From Corallococcus macrosporus (GTDB lineage: Bacteria; Myxococcota; Myxococcia; Myxococcales; Myxococcaceae), in assembly GCF_017302985.1 (NCBI RefSeq), contig NZ_JAFIMU010000007.1:2108001-2172000 (forward strand): DNA of 64,000 nt. Reading direction: 5' to 3'. A program made the translations under genes and the position numbers. Under the pieces are notes generated by a model, which did not search any database, was not told where the DNA came from, and worked only from the letters and a program-made list of their open reading frames with translations. Shown here in pieces: positions 15,665-25,200 of this stretch; positions within the stretch are counted from its first letter, which is position 1; every line of letters starts with the position of its first letter.

Positions 15665-16492
15665 TCAGCCCGCGTGCGCGGCCTGGTTGGATGCGTGCTG
15701 CGTGAGGAAGGGGGCGAGCTCCGCGTTGACCAGCGCCGGCTCCTCCACCGTGGACGAGTGGCCCCCGCGCGACAGGCGCACCAGCTTGGAGCCCGGGATG
15801 AGCGAGTGGATCCGCTCCGCCTTCGCGGGCACCGTGGCGCGGTCCTCTTCCCCCACGATGACGAGCGTGGGCGTGCGGATGCGCGGCAGCTCGTCCGCGA
15901 CGGGCTTGCGTTGGATGACGCCGTTGACGGCGCGGTAGATGTCGCGGCGGTTGCCCTTCAGGCGCGCGCGCCACAGCGCCCGCTCCTCCGCGCGGCCCGG
16001 GTCGGTGAGGAACGACGTGCCGAACATGATGCGCATCACCGGCGCGGTGACGGGCGCCAGGCCCACGTAGCGCGCGACGAGGTTGAGCGCGGTGTAGCGC
16101 GGCACGTTGGTGGGGGGCTCGGGGTCCGCGGAGGTCTCCAGCAGCACCAGCGAGCGCAGCAGGTCCGGCCGGCGCGCCGCGAGCCGCATGCCCACGAAGC
16201 CGCCCATGGACAGGCCCACGAAGTGGACCGGGCCCACGCGCATGGACTCCAGGAACGCCACCGCGTCCGCGTACACCGTCTCCATGTCGATGACGGACTC
16301 GGGCGGCACGTCGCTCTGGCCCTGACCCCGGTGGTCGTACGCGATGCAGCGGAAGCGCCCGCGCAGGGCCTCCACCTGCGGGTCGAACAGCCGGGTGCTC
16401 CACAGAAGGCCGTGGCTGAAGACGACCACGTCTCCGGGGCCTTCGGTGTCCTCGTAATACAGCCGGGTTCCATTCACGGACCGCATGGGCAT
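15665..16492 (-). CDS. Alpha/beta-fold hydrolase
   Basis: The 275-aa enzyme has the standard elements of the family: an oxyanion HG segment (FSHGLL), the nucleophile elbow GLSMGG, a late acid in GEEDRA and the His in RGGHSS near the C-terminus. The AYDHRGQGQSD segment is typical of haloperoxidase-like or 3-oxoadipate-lactonase-like esterases, but the substrate cannot be read from the sequence. The ATG at 16492 has GGAGG eight bases upstream; an ATG at 16486 is also possible. Confidence 0.9.
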   Translation of the reverse strand: MPMRSVNGTRLYYEDTEGPGDVVVFSHGLLWSTRLFDPQVEALRGRFRCIAYDHRGQGQSDVPPESVIDMETVYADAVAFLESMRVGPVHFVGLSMGGFVGMRLAARRPDLLRSLVLLETSADPEPPTNVPRYTALNLVARYVGLAPVTAPVMRIMFGTSFLTDPGRAEERALWRARLKGNRRDIYRAVNGVIQRKPVADELPRIRTPTLVIVGEEDRATVPAKAERIHSLIPGSKLVRLSRGGHSSTVEEPALVNAELAPFLTQHASNQAAHAG

Positions 16493-16632
16493 GGGCACGG
16501 CCTCCCTTCGCTCAGGGGGGACCCTAATCCAGGGCTCGCCCGGACCGCAGCCCTCCCTGGGAGGTCGTTGTCCACTGGAGGAGACGGGCTTGCCCGGAGC
16601 GCCGCTTGTGCCGCCCGGCGCTTGGGAGGAGC

Positions 16633-18702
16633 ATGGGCGGCACCTTCCGGATGCGCTCCTCTCGCCCTGTCCTTGTCGCCCTCGCGGTGGTGGTTCTCGC
16701 GGCGGGCCTGTTCTTCTTCCTGCGTTCCCCGGCCACGACCGCGCCCCCCGCGCCGGTGGCCCAGGCGCCCTCGCCGCCCGTGGACGCGGGGAGCGTCGCC
16801 GCGCCCGTGCCGGTGAAGACGGTGGAGGCGCCGCCCGCGAAACCGGCGAATCACTTCGTGGGCTCGCAGGTGTGCGCGGACTGCCACGAGGAGCAGCACA
16901 CCGGCTGGAAGCACGACTGGCACGCGCGGGCGCTGTCTCCCGCGGCGAAGCCGTACGTGGTGGGCACGTTCAGCGCGAACACGCACTTCCAGGGCGAGTC
17001 CAGCGAGGCGTGGATGCGCCGCGACGGAAGCCAGTACCTCATGCGCACCAAGGGCGCGGACGGGAACCTGGGCGAGTGGCCGGTGCAGTGGGTGGTGGGC
17101 GGCAAGCGGATGCAGGACCCCATCACGCTCTTGCCGGACGGCCGCTGGCAGGTGATGCCGGTGTACTTCCACGTCACGGGCAAGGGCGAGTGGGTGGACT
17201 ACTCGGAGAAGAAGCAGGGGGCGCTGTCACCGGACCACCCGTTCTTCTGGACGAACTTCCGCCGCAGCGCGCAGCACGCGTGCCTGGACTGCCACGTGAC
17301 GGGGCTGGACGCGCGCTATGACCGGGCGGCGCACCAGTGGGAGACGAAGTTCGCGGACGCGGGCGTCGCGTGCGAGTCCTGCCACGGGCCCGGCGGACGG
17401 CACGCGGAGTCGCAGCTGCCGGCGGACATCGTCCAGCCGGCGAAGCTGCCGAAGGACGAGTCCTTCGCGGTGTGCGCGCAGTGCCACGGGCCGCGCCGCA
17501 CGCTGTTCCCCATGCTGGACGCGAAGCACCGCTTCCAGCCCGGCCAGCGCTACGACGCGAGCTATCAGCCCATGGTGCTGCTGGTGGGCAACGACCGCTC
17601 CGGGGACTTCTTCCCGGACGGGCGTCCCAGCACCTCCAGCTTCGAGTACCAGGCGCTCATCCAGTCGAAGTGCCACCTGCAGGGCGGGGCCACGTGCCTG
17701 ACGTGCCACACGGCGCCGCACGACGCGAGCGCGCCCAACGAGGTGAAGAAGCAGAAGCCGGTGGCGGCGCGCACGACGGTGAACGCGACGACGTGCCAGG
17801 GCTGTCACCCGGACGTGATGGCGCAGGGGGAGAAGCACACGCACCACAAGGCGGTGGCGGCGCAGGACTGCCTGGCGTGTCACATGCCGCCGGTGGTGTC
17901 GGGCGTGCTGGACCACTTCGCGGACCACGCGCTGGACGTGCCGGTGCCGCAGAACACGGCGCGGCACGACGTGCCCAACGCGTGCAACACCTGCCACGCG
18001 AAGGAGACGCCGGACGCGATGCAGGCCTCGCTAGTGAAGTGGTGGCCGAAGGCGGAGGCGCGGCAGCAGCGGCGCCTGCGGCTGGCGGACGCGTTCGCCG
18101 AGAAGACGGCCGCGCAGAGCCGGGGAGCGCTGGAGGCGGTGCTGGCGGACACGACGGAGGCGGGCACGCTGCGGGGCGCGGCGGCGAGGTTCCTGGCGCG
18201 CCGGTTCAAGCACGACGCGGTGCCGGCGCTGCGGACGGCGTTGAAGGGCACGACGGACAGCACGTTGCGCTCGGACATCATCGACGGGCTGGGCGCGGCG
18301 AACGCGCGCGAGGCGACGGAGGACCTGGTGCCGCTGCTCCATGACCCCTCGCTGTGGGTGCGGCAGGGCGCGGCGCTGACGCTGGCGGCGTTCGGAGACA
18401 CGCGCGCGATGCCGGCGCTGCAGGCCCTGGCCACGGAGCCGGAGACGCGCGGGCTGGTGCAGCCGCACGTGATGCTGGGCCAATTGGCCATGCGCAAGCG
18501 CGACGTCGTCACGGCGACGCGCGAGTTCGAGCAGGCCCTGGACCTGCAGCCCTACAACGCGGACGTGCTGGTGCGCCTGGCGGACCTGTACGTGGTGCAG
18601 GGCAACCCACAGAAGGGCCGCGACCGGCTGGAGGAAGCGCTCCGGTTCGACCCGCAGAACAAGTTCGCGAAGCAGCGCCTGGGCATGCTGCCGGCGCAGT
18701 GA
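16633..18702 (+). CDS. Membrane-anchored octahaem cytochrome c with HEAT and TPR repeats
   Basis: The 689-aa protein starts with an uncleaved-looking signal anchor and a Pro/Ala linker. Eight CxxCH haem-binding motifs follow (CADCH, CLDCH, CESCH, CAQCH, CLTCH, CQGCH, CLACH, CNTCH). The C-terminal third has no haem sites but shows HEAT-like helical repeats and a TPR-like end (DLQPYNADVLVRLADLYVVQGN). The haem part resembles the cytochrome c554/NapC-NrfA-related group of multihaem proteins that move electrons in the periplasm. The ATG at 16633 has GGAGG three bases away, which is close; an ATG at 16651 is possible. The next gene starts two bases after the stop. Confidence 0.88.
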   Translation: MGGTFRMRSSRPVLVALAVVVLAAGLFFFLRSPATTAPPAPVAQAPSPPVDAGSVAAPVPVKTVEAPPAKPANHFVGSQVCADCHEEQHTGWKHDWHARALSPAAKPYVVGTFSANTHFQGESSEAWMRRDGSQYLMRTKGADGNLGEWPVQWVVGGKRMQDPITLLPDGRWQVMPVYFHVTGKGEWVDYSEKKQGALSPDHPFFWTNFRRSAQHACLDCHVTGLDARYDRAAHQWETKFADAGVACESCHGPGGRHAESQLPADIVQPAKLPKDESFAVCAQCHGPRRTLFPMLDAKHRFQPGQRYDASYQPMVLLVGNDRSGDFFPDGRPSTSSFEYQALIQSKCHLQGGATCLTCHTAPHDASAPNEVKKQKPVAARTTVNATTCQGCHPDVMAQGEKHTHHKAVAAQDCLACHMPPVVSGVLDHFADHALDVPVPQNTARHDVPNACNTCHAKETPDAMQASLVKWWPKAEARQQRRLRLADAFAEKTAAQSRGALEAVLADTTEAGTLRGAAARFLARRFKHDAVPALRTALKGTTDSTLRSDIIDGLGAANAREATEDLVPLLHDPSLWVRQGAALTLAAFGDTRAMPALQALATEPETRGLVQPHVMLGQLAMRKRDVVTATREFEQALDLQPYNADVLVRLADLYVVQGNPQKGRDRLEEALRFDPQNKFAKQRLGMLPAQ

Positions 18703-18704
18703 AG

Positions 18705-19232
18705 ATGGGTGGAAGAGCAAGACTCCTGGGTGCCTCGTCGCTGCTCCTCGTGGGCTGCTTGCGGCCCATGGCCGCTCGCGAGCGCCTGGCGGATGACCCG
18801 TCCATCACGTTCCCTGGCTTCTTCGATGACACCGCTGTCCAGACCGACGCGGATGGTGGAGTCGTTGAACTGACGGGGGCCCTCCTGCGTGCGGTCGAAG
18901 TCGCCGCCGACGACTTCCTGGGCCCACAAGATGCCAACACCCTGTGTGTCGACCGGCATGAGTCGCATCGGTACAGGGTCGTTCGGCGGCAGGGGATCAT
19001 CTTCATCCGGATCGATGAGGATCCCCGGGCCTGTGGCCTGACCGTTCCCGCGCTGCATTCGGGCGCGCAATACGCGATTGGGAGTGATGGCCGGATCCTT
19101 CGACGTCTCCGGGATGGCGAGCCGGATGGATCACTGGCGCCGACGGATGCGGGCTCCGGCATCCCGGTTCCCACGTCGGAAGTCGGCCGGTCCTTCGAGG
19201 CTCCCGATGGAGCCGTGCCCTTGCCGTTTTAG
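18705..19232 (+). CDS. Putative lipoprotein, co-transcribed with the octahaem cytochrome
   Basis: The 175-aa product has a signal peptide ending in a lipobox (LLVGC). The mature protein is acidic, with one internal Cys pair region and no recognised domain. It begins two bases after the cytochrome stop, so the pair is almost certainly one operon, and the lipoprotein may be an accessory to the cytochrome. A perfect palindrome lies six bases past its stop. Confidence 0.75.
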   Translation: MGGRARLLGASSLLLVGCLRPMAARERLADDPSITFPGFFDDTAVQTDADGGVVELTGALLRAVEVAADDFLGPQDANTLCVDRHESHRYRVVRRQGIIFIRIDEDPRACGLTVPALHSGAQYAIGSDGRILRRLRDGEPDGSLAPTDAGSGIPVPTSEVGRSFEAPDGAVPLPF

Positions 19233-19547
19233 GCCCAGCGGTCATGACCGCCGTGGCGTGCTGAACAGGGGACCTCCCTTCAAGACAGACGCCTGCTCGG
19301 CGCTCGTGACGCACGTTGGCCCTTCGCTTGCCACCGCCCGCGTCAGGACGCGCCATGCCTCTTCGAATCCCGAAGCCCTGTCTGCCTTTGCATCCCTAAG
19401 GGGTATCCCGGACCTCCTGTCCCAAGAGGCAGGCCTGTCCATCGACTGCTGAGCACTTCCTCGCCCTGCTGTGTTGTCCATTGGAGCGCCGGGGGGCGCG
19501 ACCTGTGGCCGGGGGCTGGCCTCGCCCCTACCTGGGGAGCACCCCTT
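19233..19547. other. Intergenic region of 315 bp upstream of the efflux operon
   Basis: This stretch separates the cytochrome/lipoprotein pair from the TolC gene and should contain the efflux operon promoter. The one clear structure is the palindrome at 19238-19251. I see no small gene on either strand. Confidence 0.6.
19238..19251. promoter_or_regulatory. Perfect 14-bp palindrome
   Basis: GCGGTCATGACCGC is self-complementary over 14 bases and lies directly after the lipoprotein stop. It might be a repressor site for the downstream efflux operon, but it is about 300 bases from the TolC start, or a short terminator stem. Confidence 0.3.
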
Positions 19548-21053
19548 ATGAACGCGCTCATGTTCGCAGCCCTGCTGGTCCCCGCCGGGCTCCCCGGCGC
19601 CGCGACCGCGCAGCCCGGCTCCGGACACGCCTCGCCGGTCCTCGCGCAGAACACCGCGCCACCGCAACGCGCTCCACCCGCGCCTCCACCACCCGCCGCG
19701 CGGACACCGAACCCGGACGACGTGCCGGAAGTGCCACCGCCCTTCCAGGCGAACGTGTCGGATCCGCTGCTCGCGCCCGCACCTCCCGCGCCCCAGCAGC
19801 TCCAGTCCTGGAACGAGGCGCTCACGCTCCTGCGCCAGCGCTCCACCGACCTCCAGGCCGCCCTGGGCCAGATTGAAGTCGCCGCGGGCACGTGGCGCGT
19901 CGCGCTCGCCAACCTGCTGCCCTCCGTCGGCGGCACCCTGTCCGTCCAGTACAACGTCCTCAACCCGGACGTCCCCGCCGTGGGCGGTGGCGTGGGCGGC
20001 GGCGTGGGCGGTGGCGTGGGCAGCGCCGGAGGCTTCAAGCCCACGCAGCTGCTGGGCCTCGGCGTGCTCACCGCCAACGTCCCCGTCGTGGACCTGGCCA
20101 GCCTCTACGCCCTGGGCAGCGCCAAGGAGTCGCGGCGCACCGCCGACCTGTCGCTCGCGGAGACGCGCCGGCAGCTCACCCGGGGCCTCGCGCAGGCGCT
20201 CGTGTCCGTGTCCTCCACGGAGCGCCTGGCGGAGGTCAACCGCGTCAACCTGCGCACCGCGCTGGAGCGGCTGGCCCTCGCGCAGCGCCGCTTCGAGCTG
20301 GGCGCCGGCACCCGCCTGGACGTCGTCCGCGTGGAACAGGACGCCCAGTCCGCCCGCCGCAACGTCGTCACCGGCGATGAGAACCTGCGCCAGGCGCGCG
20401 AGTCCCTGGGCCTGGCCCTGGGCACCCCGACCCCCGTGGGCCTCAAGCCGGGGCTGGAATTGAACACGTTCCTCGAGGGCGCCAACGCCGCCTGCCGCAC
20501 GCTGGAGTCGCTGGACAACCGCCCGGACATCGCCGCCGCGAAGTCGCGCCAGGTGGTGGCCGAGCGCGCCATCGGCGAGGTGAAGCGCCAGTACGCGCCC
20601 ACCCTGGACCTCACCAGCACCACCACCGCGCTCACCGTCAACCCGGGCTTCGCGGAGGTGCCCATCTGGAACATCGGCGCCAGCCTGGTGCTGCCCTTCT
20701 GGGACGGCGGCGCGCGCGAGGGCCGGCTGCGCCAGGCGCGCGGACAACTGGAGCAGGCCCGCGCGGACGTCACCAACCGCGAGCGCAACGTCGCCGTGGA
20801 GGTCACCCAGGCGAAGCGCGCCGTGCAGGTGACCCGGGCCACGCGCGACCTGGCGGAGCGCGAGCGCGGGCTCGCGGAAGAGAACGACCGGCTCACCCGC
20901 CGCAGCTTTGAAGTGGGCACCGGAACGAGCCTCGAGCTGGTGCAGTCAGCCGGGGCCCTGCGTCAGGCGGAGCTGGAGCTCGTCATCCGAGACTTCCAGT
21001 TCCGCCAGGCCCAGGTGGATGCATTCCTGTCGGAGGCGGCATGCGATTGGTGA
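19548..21053 (+). CDS. TolC-family outer-membrane efflux protein
   Basis: The 501-aa protein has a signal peptide, a Pro/Ala-rich linker and two TolC-type repeats with long amphipathic helices (QSWNEALTLLRQRSTDLQAAL at the start and VTQAKRAVQVTRATRDLAERERGLAEEN near the end). An unusual feature is a run of four GGV/GGG units near residues 144-160, coded at about 19980-20021, inserted in the first beta-strand region. It should form the trimeric outer-membrane channel of the tripartite pump encoded with the next two genes. The start codon of the adaptor gene overlaps its 3' end by 13 bases. Confidence 0.9.
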   Translation: MNALMFAALLVPAGLPGAATAQPGSGHASPVLAQNTAPPQRAPPAPPPPAARTPNPDDVPEVPPPFQANVSDPLLAPAPPAPQQLQSWNEALTLLRQRSTDLQAALGQIEVAAGTWRVALANLLPSVGGTLSVQYNVLNPDVPAVGGGVGGGVGGGVGSAGGFKPTQLLGLGVLTANVPVVDLASLYALGSAKESRRTADLSLAETRRQLTRGLAQALVSVSSTERLAEVNRVNLRTALERLALAQRRFELGAGTRLDVVRVEQDAQSARRNVVTGDENLRQARESLGLALGTPTPVGLKPGLELNTFLEGANAACRTLESLDNRPDIAAAKSRQVVAERAIGEVKRQYAPTLDLTSTTTALTVNPGFAEVPIWNIGASLVLPFWDGGAREGRLRQARGQLEQARADVTNRERNVAVEVTQAKRAVQVTRATRDLAERERGLAEENDRLTRRSFEVGTGTSLELVQSAGALRQAELELVIRDFQFRQAQVDAFLSEAACDW

Positions 21054-22246
21054 GGGGCGGTTGGGGCGCGTGGGGACTCGTCCTCGTGCTGGCGGGCGGG
21101 TGCAGCGGCGGCAAGGACCCCGGCCAGTCCGCGCCCGGAGGCGGGCCCCAGGCGGGACAGCAGAGCCAGGGCGCCGGCAAGCCCATGCCCGTGCAGGTGC
21201 TGGCGGTGAAGCCCGGCCCCGTGCGCGACACCCGCGAGTACGTGGGCACCCTCATCTCCCGCAGCAGCATCACCGTCGTCCCGCAGGTCGCCGGCTACAT
21301 CCAGAAGATCTCCGTCCGCCCCGGCCAGCAGGTGAAGGCGGGCCAGGTGCTGCTCGTCGTGGATCCGCGCCAGGAGCAGGCCTCCCTGCGCGCCACCCAG
21401 GCCCAGAAGGCCTCCGCCGTCGCCAACCGCGAGTTCGCGCGCAGGACGCGTGAGCGCAGCGCGCAGCTCCTCAAGGAAGGCCTCGTCAGCCGCCAGGACT
21501 ACGAGCAGGCCGTGGCCCAGGCGGCGCAGTCCGAGGCCCAGGCCCAGGCGGCCGAAGCGCAGATTCAAAACCAGCAGGTGCAGCTGGGCTTCTTCAACGT
21601 GAGCGCCCCCTTCGACGGCGTCGTGGGCGACATCCCGGTGAAGCTGGGTGACTACGTGACGCCGCAGACAGCGCTCACCATCGTGGACCAGAGCCGCGCG
21701 CTGGAGCTGTCCGTGCAGGTGCCGGTGGACCAGGCCGCGCGCGTGAAGATTGGGGAGACGCCCCTGGAGGTCCTCAACGAGGACGGCGAGCCCATCGTCC
21801 GCGCGCCCGCGTTCTTCGTCGCGCCCACGCCCAGCGCGAACACGCAACTGGTGGAGGTGAAGGCCGCCTTCGACAACACCGTGGGCCTGCGCGCGGGACA
21901 ACTGGTGCGCGCGCAGCTCGTCTATGACGTGCGCGACGCCCTGAAGATGCCCACCACCGCCGTCACGCGGCAGGGCAGCCAGGCCTTCGCGCTGGTCGTG
22001 GGGGAAGGCGACGCCGGCACCGTGGTGAAGCGCCAGCCCGTCACGCTAGGGCTGGTGGAGGGCAACGACTACGAGGTGCTCAAGGGGCTGGACGCGGGCA
22101 CCCAGGTCATCATCAGCGGGGTGCAGCAGCTGCGGGATGGCATGCCCATCCAGCCCAAGCCCGCGCAGCAGGCGCAAGGCCAGACGGAAGGCATGCCCCT
22201 GCCCCCTGCGCAGGGCATGGGCGGCGGCTCGGACGCGGGTCAGTAA
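21041..22246 (+). CDS. RND efflux periplasmic adaptor (MFP/AcrA family), lipoprotein
   Basis: The 401-aa protein has a lipobox signal (LAGGC) and then the usual adaptor domains: a barrel-sandwich part (AGYIQKISVRPGQQVKAGQVLLVVD), a coiled-coil hairpin, the second half of the lipoyl domain (FFNVSAPFDGVVGDIPVKLGDYV) and beta-barrel and membrane-proximal domains. It links the RND pump to the TolC channel. The start codon lies within the TolC gene and has GGAGG four bases upstream, so translation is coupled. The C-terminal 30 residues are Gln/Pro/Gly-rich. Confidence 0.93.
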   Translation: MRLVRGGWGAWGLVLVLAGGCSGGKDPGQSAPGGGPQAGQQSQGAGKPMPVQVLAVKPGPVRDTREYVGTLISRSSITVVPQVAGYIQKISVRPGQQVKAGQVLLVVDPRQEQASLRATQAQKASAVANREFARRTRERSAQLLKEGLVSRQDYEQAVAQAAQSEAQAQAAEAQIQNQQVQLGFFNVSAPFDGVVGDIPVKLGDYVTPQTALTIVDQSRALELSVQVPVDQAARVKIGETPLEVLNEDGEPIVRAPAFFVAPTPSANTQLVEVKAAFDNTVGLRAGQLVRAQLVYDVRDALKMPTTAVTRQGSQAFALVVGEGDAGTVVKRQPVTLGLVEGNDYEVLKGLDAGTQVIISGVQQLRDGMPIQPKPAQQAQGQTEGMPLPPAQGMGGGSDAGQ

Positions 22247-22255
22247 GGGGCTGCC

Positions 22256-25200
22256 ATGTTCACCGACTTCTTCATCAAGCGGCCCGTCTTCTCGAGCGTG
22301 CTGTCCATCCTCATCACGCTCGTGGGCGCCATCTCCATTCCCAGCCTCCCCATCGAGCAGTACCCGGAGCTGGCGCTGCCGCAGGTGCAGGTCTCGGCCA
22401 CGTACACCGGCGCGTCCGCGGAGACGGTGGAGAGCGCCGTCACCACGGTGCTGGAGCGCCAGCTCAACGGCATGGAGGGCATGCGCTACATGTCCTCCAC
22501 CAGCACCAACGACGGCCAGTCCACCATCACCGCGACGTTCGACCCGTCACGCGACGTGGACCTGGCGGCGGTGGACGTGCAGAACCGCGTCGCCACCGCC
22601 ACGCCGCAGCTGCCCGCGCAGGTGAACGCGCTGGGCGTCACCGTGCGCAAGGCGCAGACGCAGCTGCTGGTGTCCTTTGGCGTCTACGACAAGGAGAAGC
22701 GCTACGACACGGAGTTCATCAGCAACTACGCGGACGTCTTCATCCGCGACGCGCTGTTGCGCGTGAAGGGCGTGGGCGACGTGCGCATCTTCGGCGAGCG
22801 CCGCTTCGCCATGCGCCTGTGGCTGGACCCCACGGAGCTGGCCCGCCGCAACCTCACCGCGCAGGACGTGCTCAACGCGCTCCAGGAGCAGAACGTCCAG
22901 GTGGGCGCGGGCAAGGTGGGCCAGGCCCCGTCCGCCAAGGACCAGGCGTATCAACTGTCGCTCCAGGTGAAGGGCCAGCTGTCGTCCCCGGACGAGTTCG
23001 GCGCCATCGTCATCCAGCGCGGCCAGGACGGCGCCCTGGTGCGCATCCGCGACGTGGGCCAGGTGCAGCTGGGCGCGGAGAACTACCAGCAGCTCTTGCG
23101 CTTCAACGGCCAGGACGCGGTGGGCCTGGGCATCACGCAGCTGCCCGGCTCCAACGCGCTGGAGGTCCGCGAGGGCGTGGAGACGGAGTTGAAGCGGCTG
23201 TCCGCCAACTTCCCGCCGGGCCTCACCTATCAGGTGGCCTTCGACACCACGGCCGCGGTGAGCGCGTCCATCGAGGAGGTGCTCCACGCGCTGGGCGAGG
23301 CCATCCTCCTGGTCATCCTGGTCATCTTCATCTTCCTGCACGGCTGGCGCAGCGTGCTGGTGGCGGTGACGACGCTGCCCGTGTCGCTGGTGGGCACGTT
23401 CATGTTCGTCAACGCATTCGGCTTCTCGCTCAACACGCTGACGCTCTTCGGCCTGACGCTGGCCACGGGCCTGGTGGTGGATGACGCCATCGTCGTCATC
23501 GAGAACGTGGAGCGCGTCATCGAGCACGACAAGGTGGACGCGAAGGAGGCCACGCACCGGGGCATGCAGCAGGTGGCCGGCGTGGTGGTGGCCACCGCGC
23601 TGGTGCTCTCCGCGGTGTTCATCCCGGTGTCCTTCTTCCCCGGCACCACGGGCGCCATCTACCGCCAGTTCGCGCTCACCATCGCGTTCTCCATCAGCCT
23701 CTCCGCGCTCGTCGCGCTCACCCTGTCCCCCGCGCTGTGCGCGCGCCTCCTGCGCCCCAACGAGGGCCAGAAGTTCGTCCTGGCGCGCAAGTTCGACCAG
23801 GGCATGGACGCGCTCCGGCGCGGCTACGGGAAGCTCCTGCGCCTGATGCTGGGCAAGGCCCGCTGGCTCGTCGTCGGCGTCTTCGCGCTGTTCCTCGTGG
23901 GCACGGGCCTGCTCTACCGGGCCACGCCCACGGGCTTCATCCCGGACGAGGACCAGGGCTACCTCATCGTCGCGGTGCAGGGCCCGGAGGGCACGTCCCT
24001 GGAGTACACGCGCAACGTGCTCATCCAGGTGGAGGGCATCATCAAGCAGCAGCAGGAGGTGACGCAGATCTTCACCGTGGGCGGCTTCTCGCTCCTGGGC
24101 ACGGGGTCCAACTACGGCTCGCTCTTCATCAACCTGAAGCCCTGGGAGGAGCGCACGACGCGCGAGTCCAGCGTGGCGGGCCTGGTGGAGCGGCTGCGTC
24201 CCCAACTGTCCCAGGTGGGCGGCGCGCGCGTGCTGCCCCTGCAACCGCCCGCCATCCGCGGCGTGGGCAGCGTGGGCGGCTTCGAGTTCGTGCTGGAGGA
24301 CCAGCAGGGCGGCCGCACGCTGGAGGAGCTGGCGCAGGCCACCCAGACGCTGGTGGGCCGGGCCAGCCAGGAGCAGCAACTGCGCGGCGTGTTCTCCGCG
24401 TTCACCGCGGGCACGCCGCAGCTCAACATCGACGTGGACCGGGAGAAGGCCAAGGCGCTGGGCGTGCCGCTGTCCACGCTGTTCTCCACGCTCCAGGTGT
24501 ACCTGGGCAGCCAGTACGTGAACGACTTCACCTTCGCCAACCGCGTCTACCGCGTGTTCGTGCAGGCCGCGACGCCCTTCCGTGACAACCCGAAGGACAT
24601 CGGCAGCTTCTACGTGCGCTCGGACACCGGGGCCATGGTGCCGCTGGAGTCGCTGGTGAAGGTGACGCCCATGACGACGGCGCCCAACATCACGCACTAC
24701 AACCTCTTCCGCTCCGCGAACATCAACGGCCAGGGCGCGCCCGGCGTCTCCACCGGCCAGGCGCTCACCGCCATGGAGCAGGTCGCGAAGCAGGCCCTGC
24801 CGCCGGGCTTCACCTTCGAGTGGACGGGCCTGTCACAGGAGCAGAAGAGCGCGGGCAACACCGTGCTCGTCATCTTCGCGCTGGGCATCGTGTTCGTGTT
24901 CCTGGTGCTGGCCGCGCAGTACGAGAGCTTCGCCCTGCCCTTCGTCGTCATGCTCGCGGTGCCCGTCGCCATGATGGGCGCGCTGCTGCTGCAGAACCTG
25001 CGCGGGCTGGTGAACGACGTGTTCTGCCAGGTGGGGCTGGTGATGCTGGTGGGCCTCGCGTCCAAGAACGCCATCCTCATCGTGGAGTTCGGCGAGCAGC
25101 TGCGCGCGCAGGGTCAGGGCGTGGTGGAGTCCGCCATCAACGCGGCGGAGACGCGCCTGCGGCCCATCCTGATGACGTCCTTCGCGTTCCTCTTCGGCGT

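Noticed and set aside
15345-16403. One 352-codon gene covering both the hydrolase and DUF427 regions
   Set aside because: Only the last 94 codons match a family (DUF427). The upstream part is the wrong frame of the alpha/beta hydrolase, which has its own start, triad and stop.
19980-20021. GGTGGC-type repeat in the TolC gene as a mobile or regulatory repeat
   Set aside because: It is an in-frame Gly/Val run in a coding sequence, probably a flexible loop.
22547-24697. 716-codon minus-strand frame inside the RND pump gene
   Set aside because: It has typical shadow composition and lies wholly inside the strongly supported permease gene.
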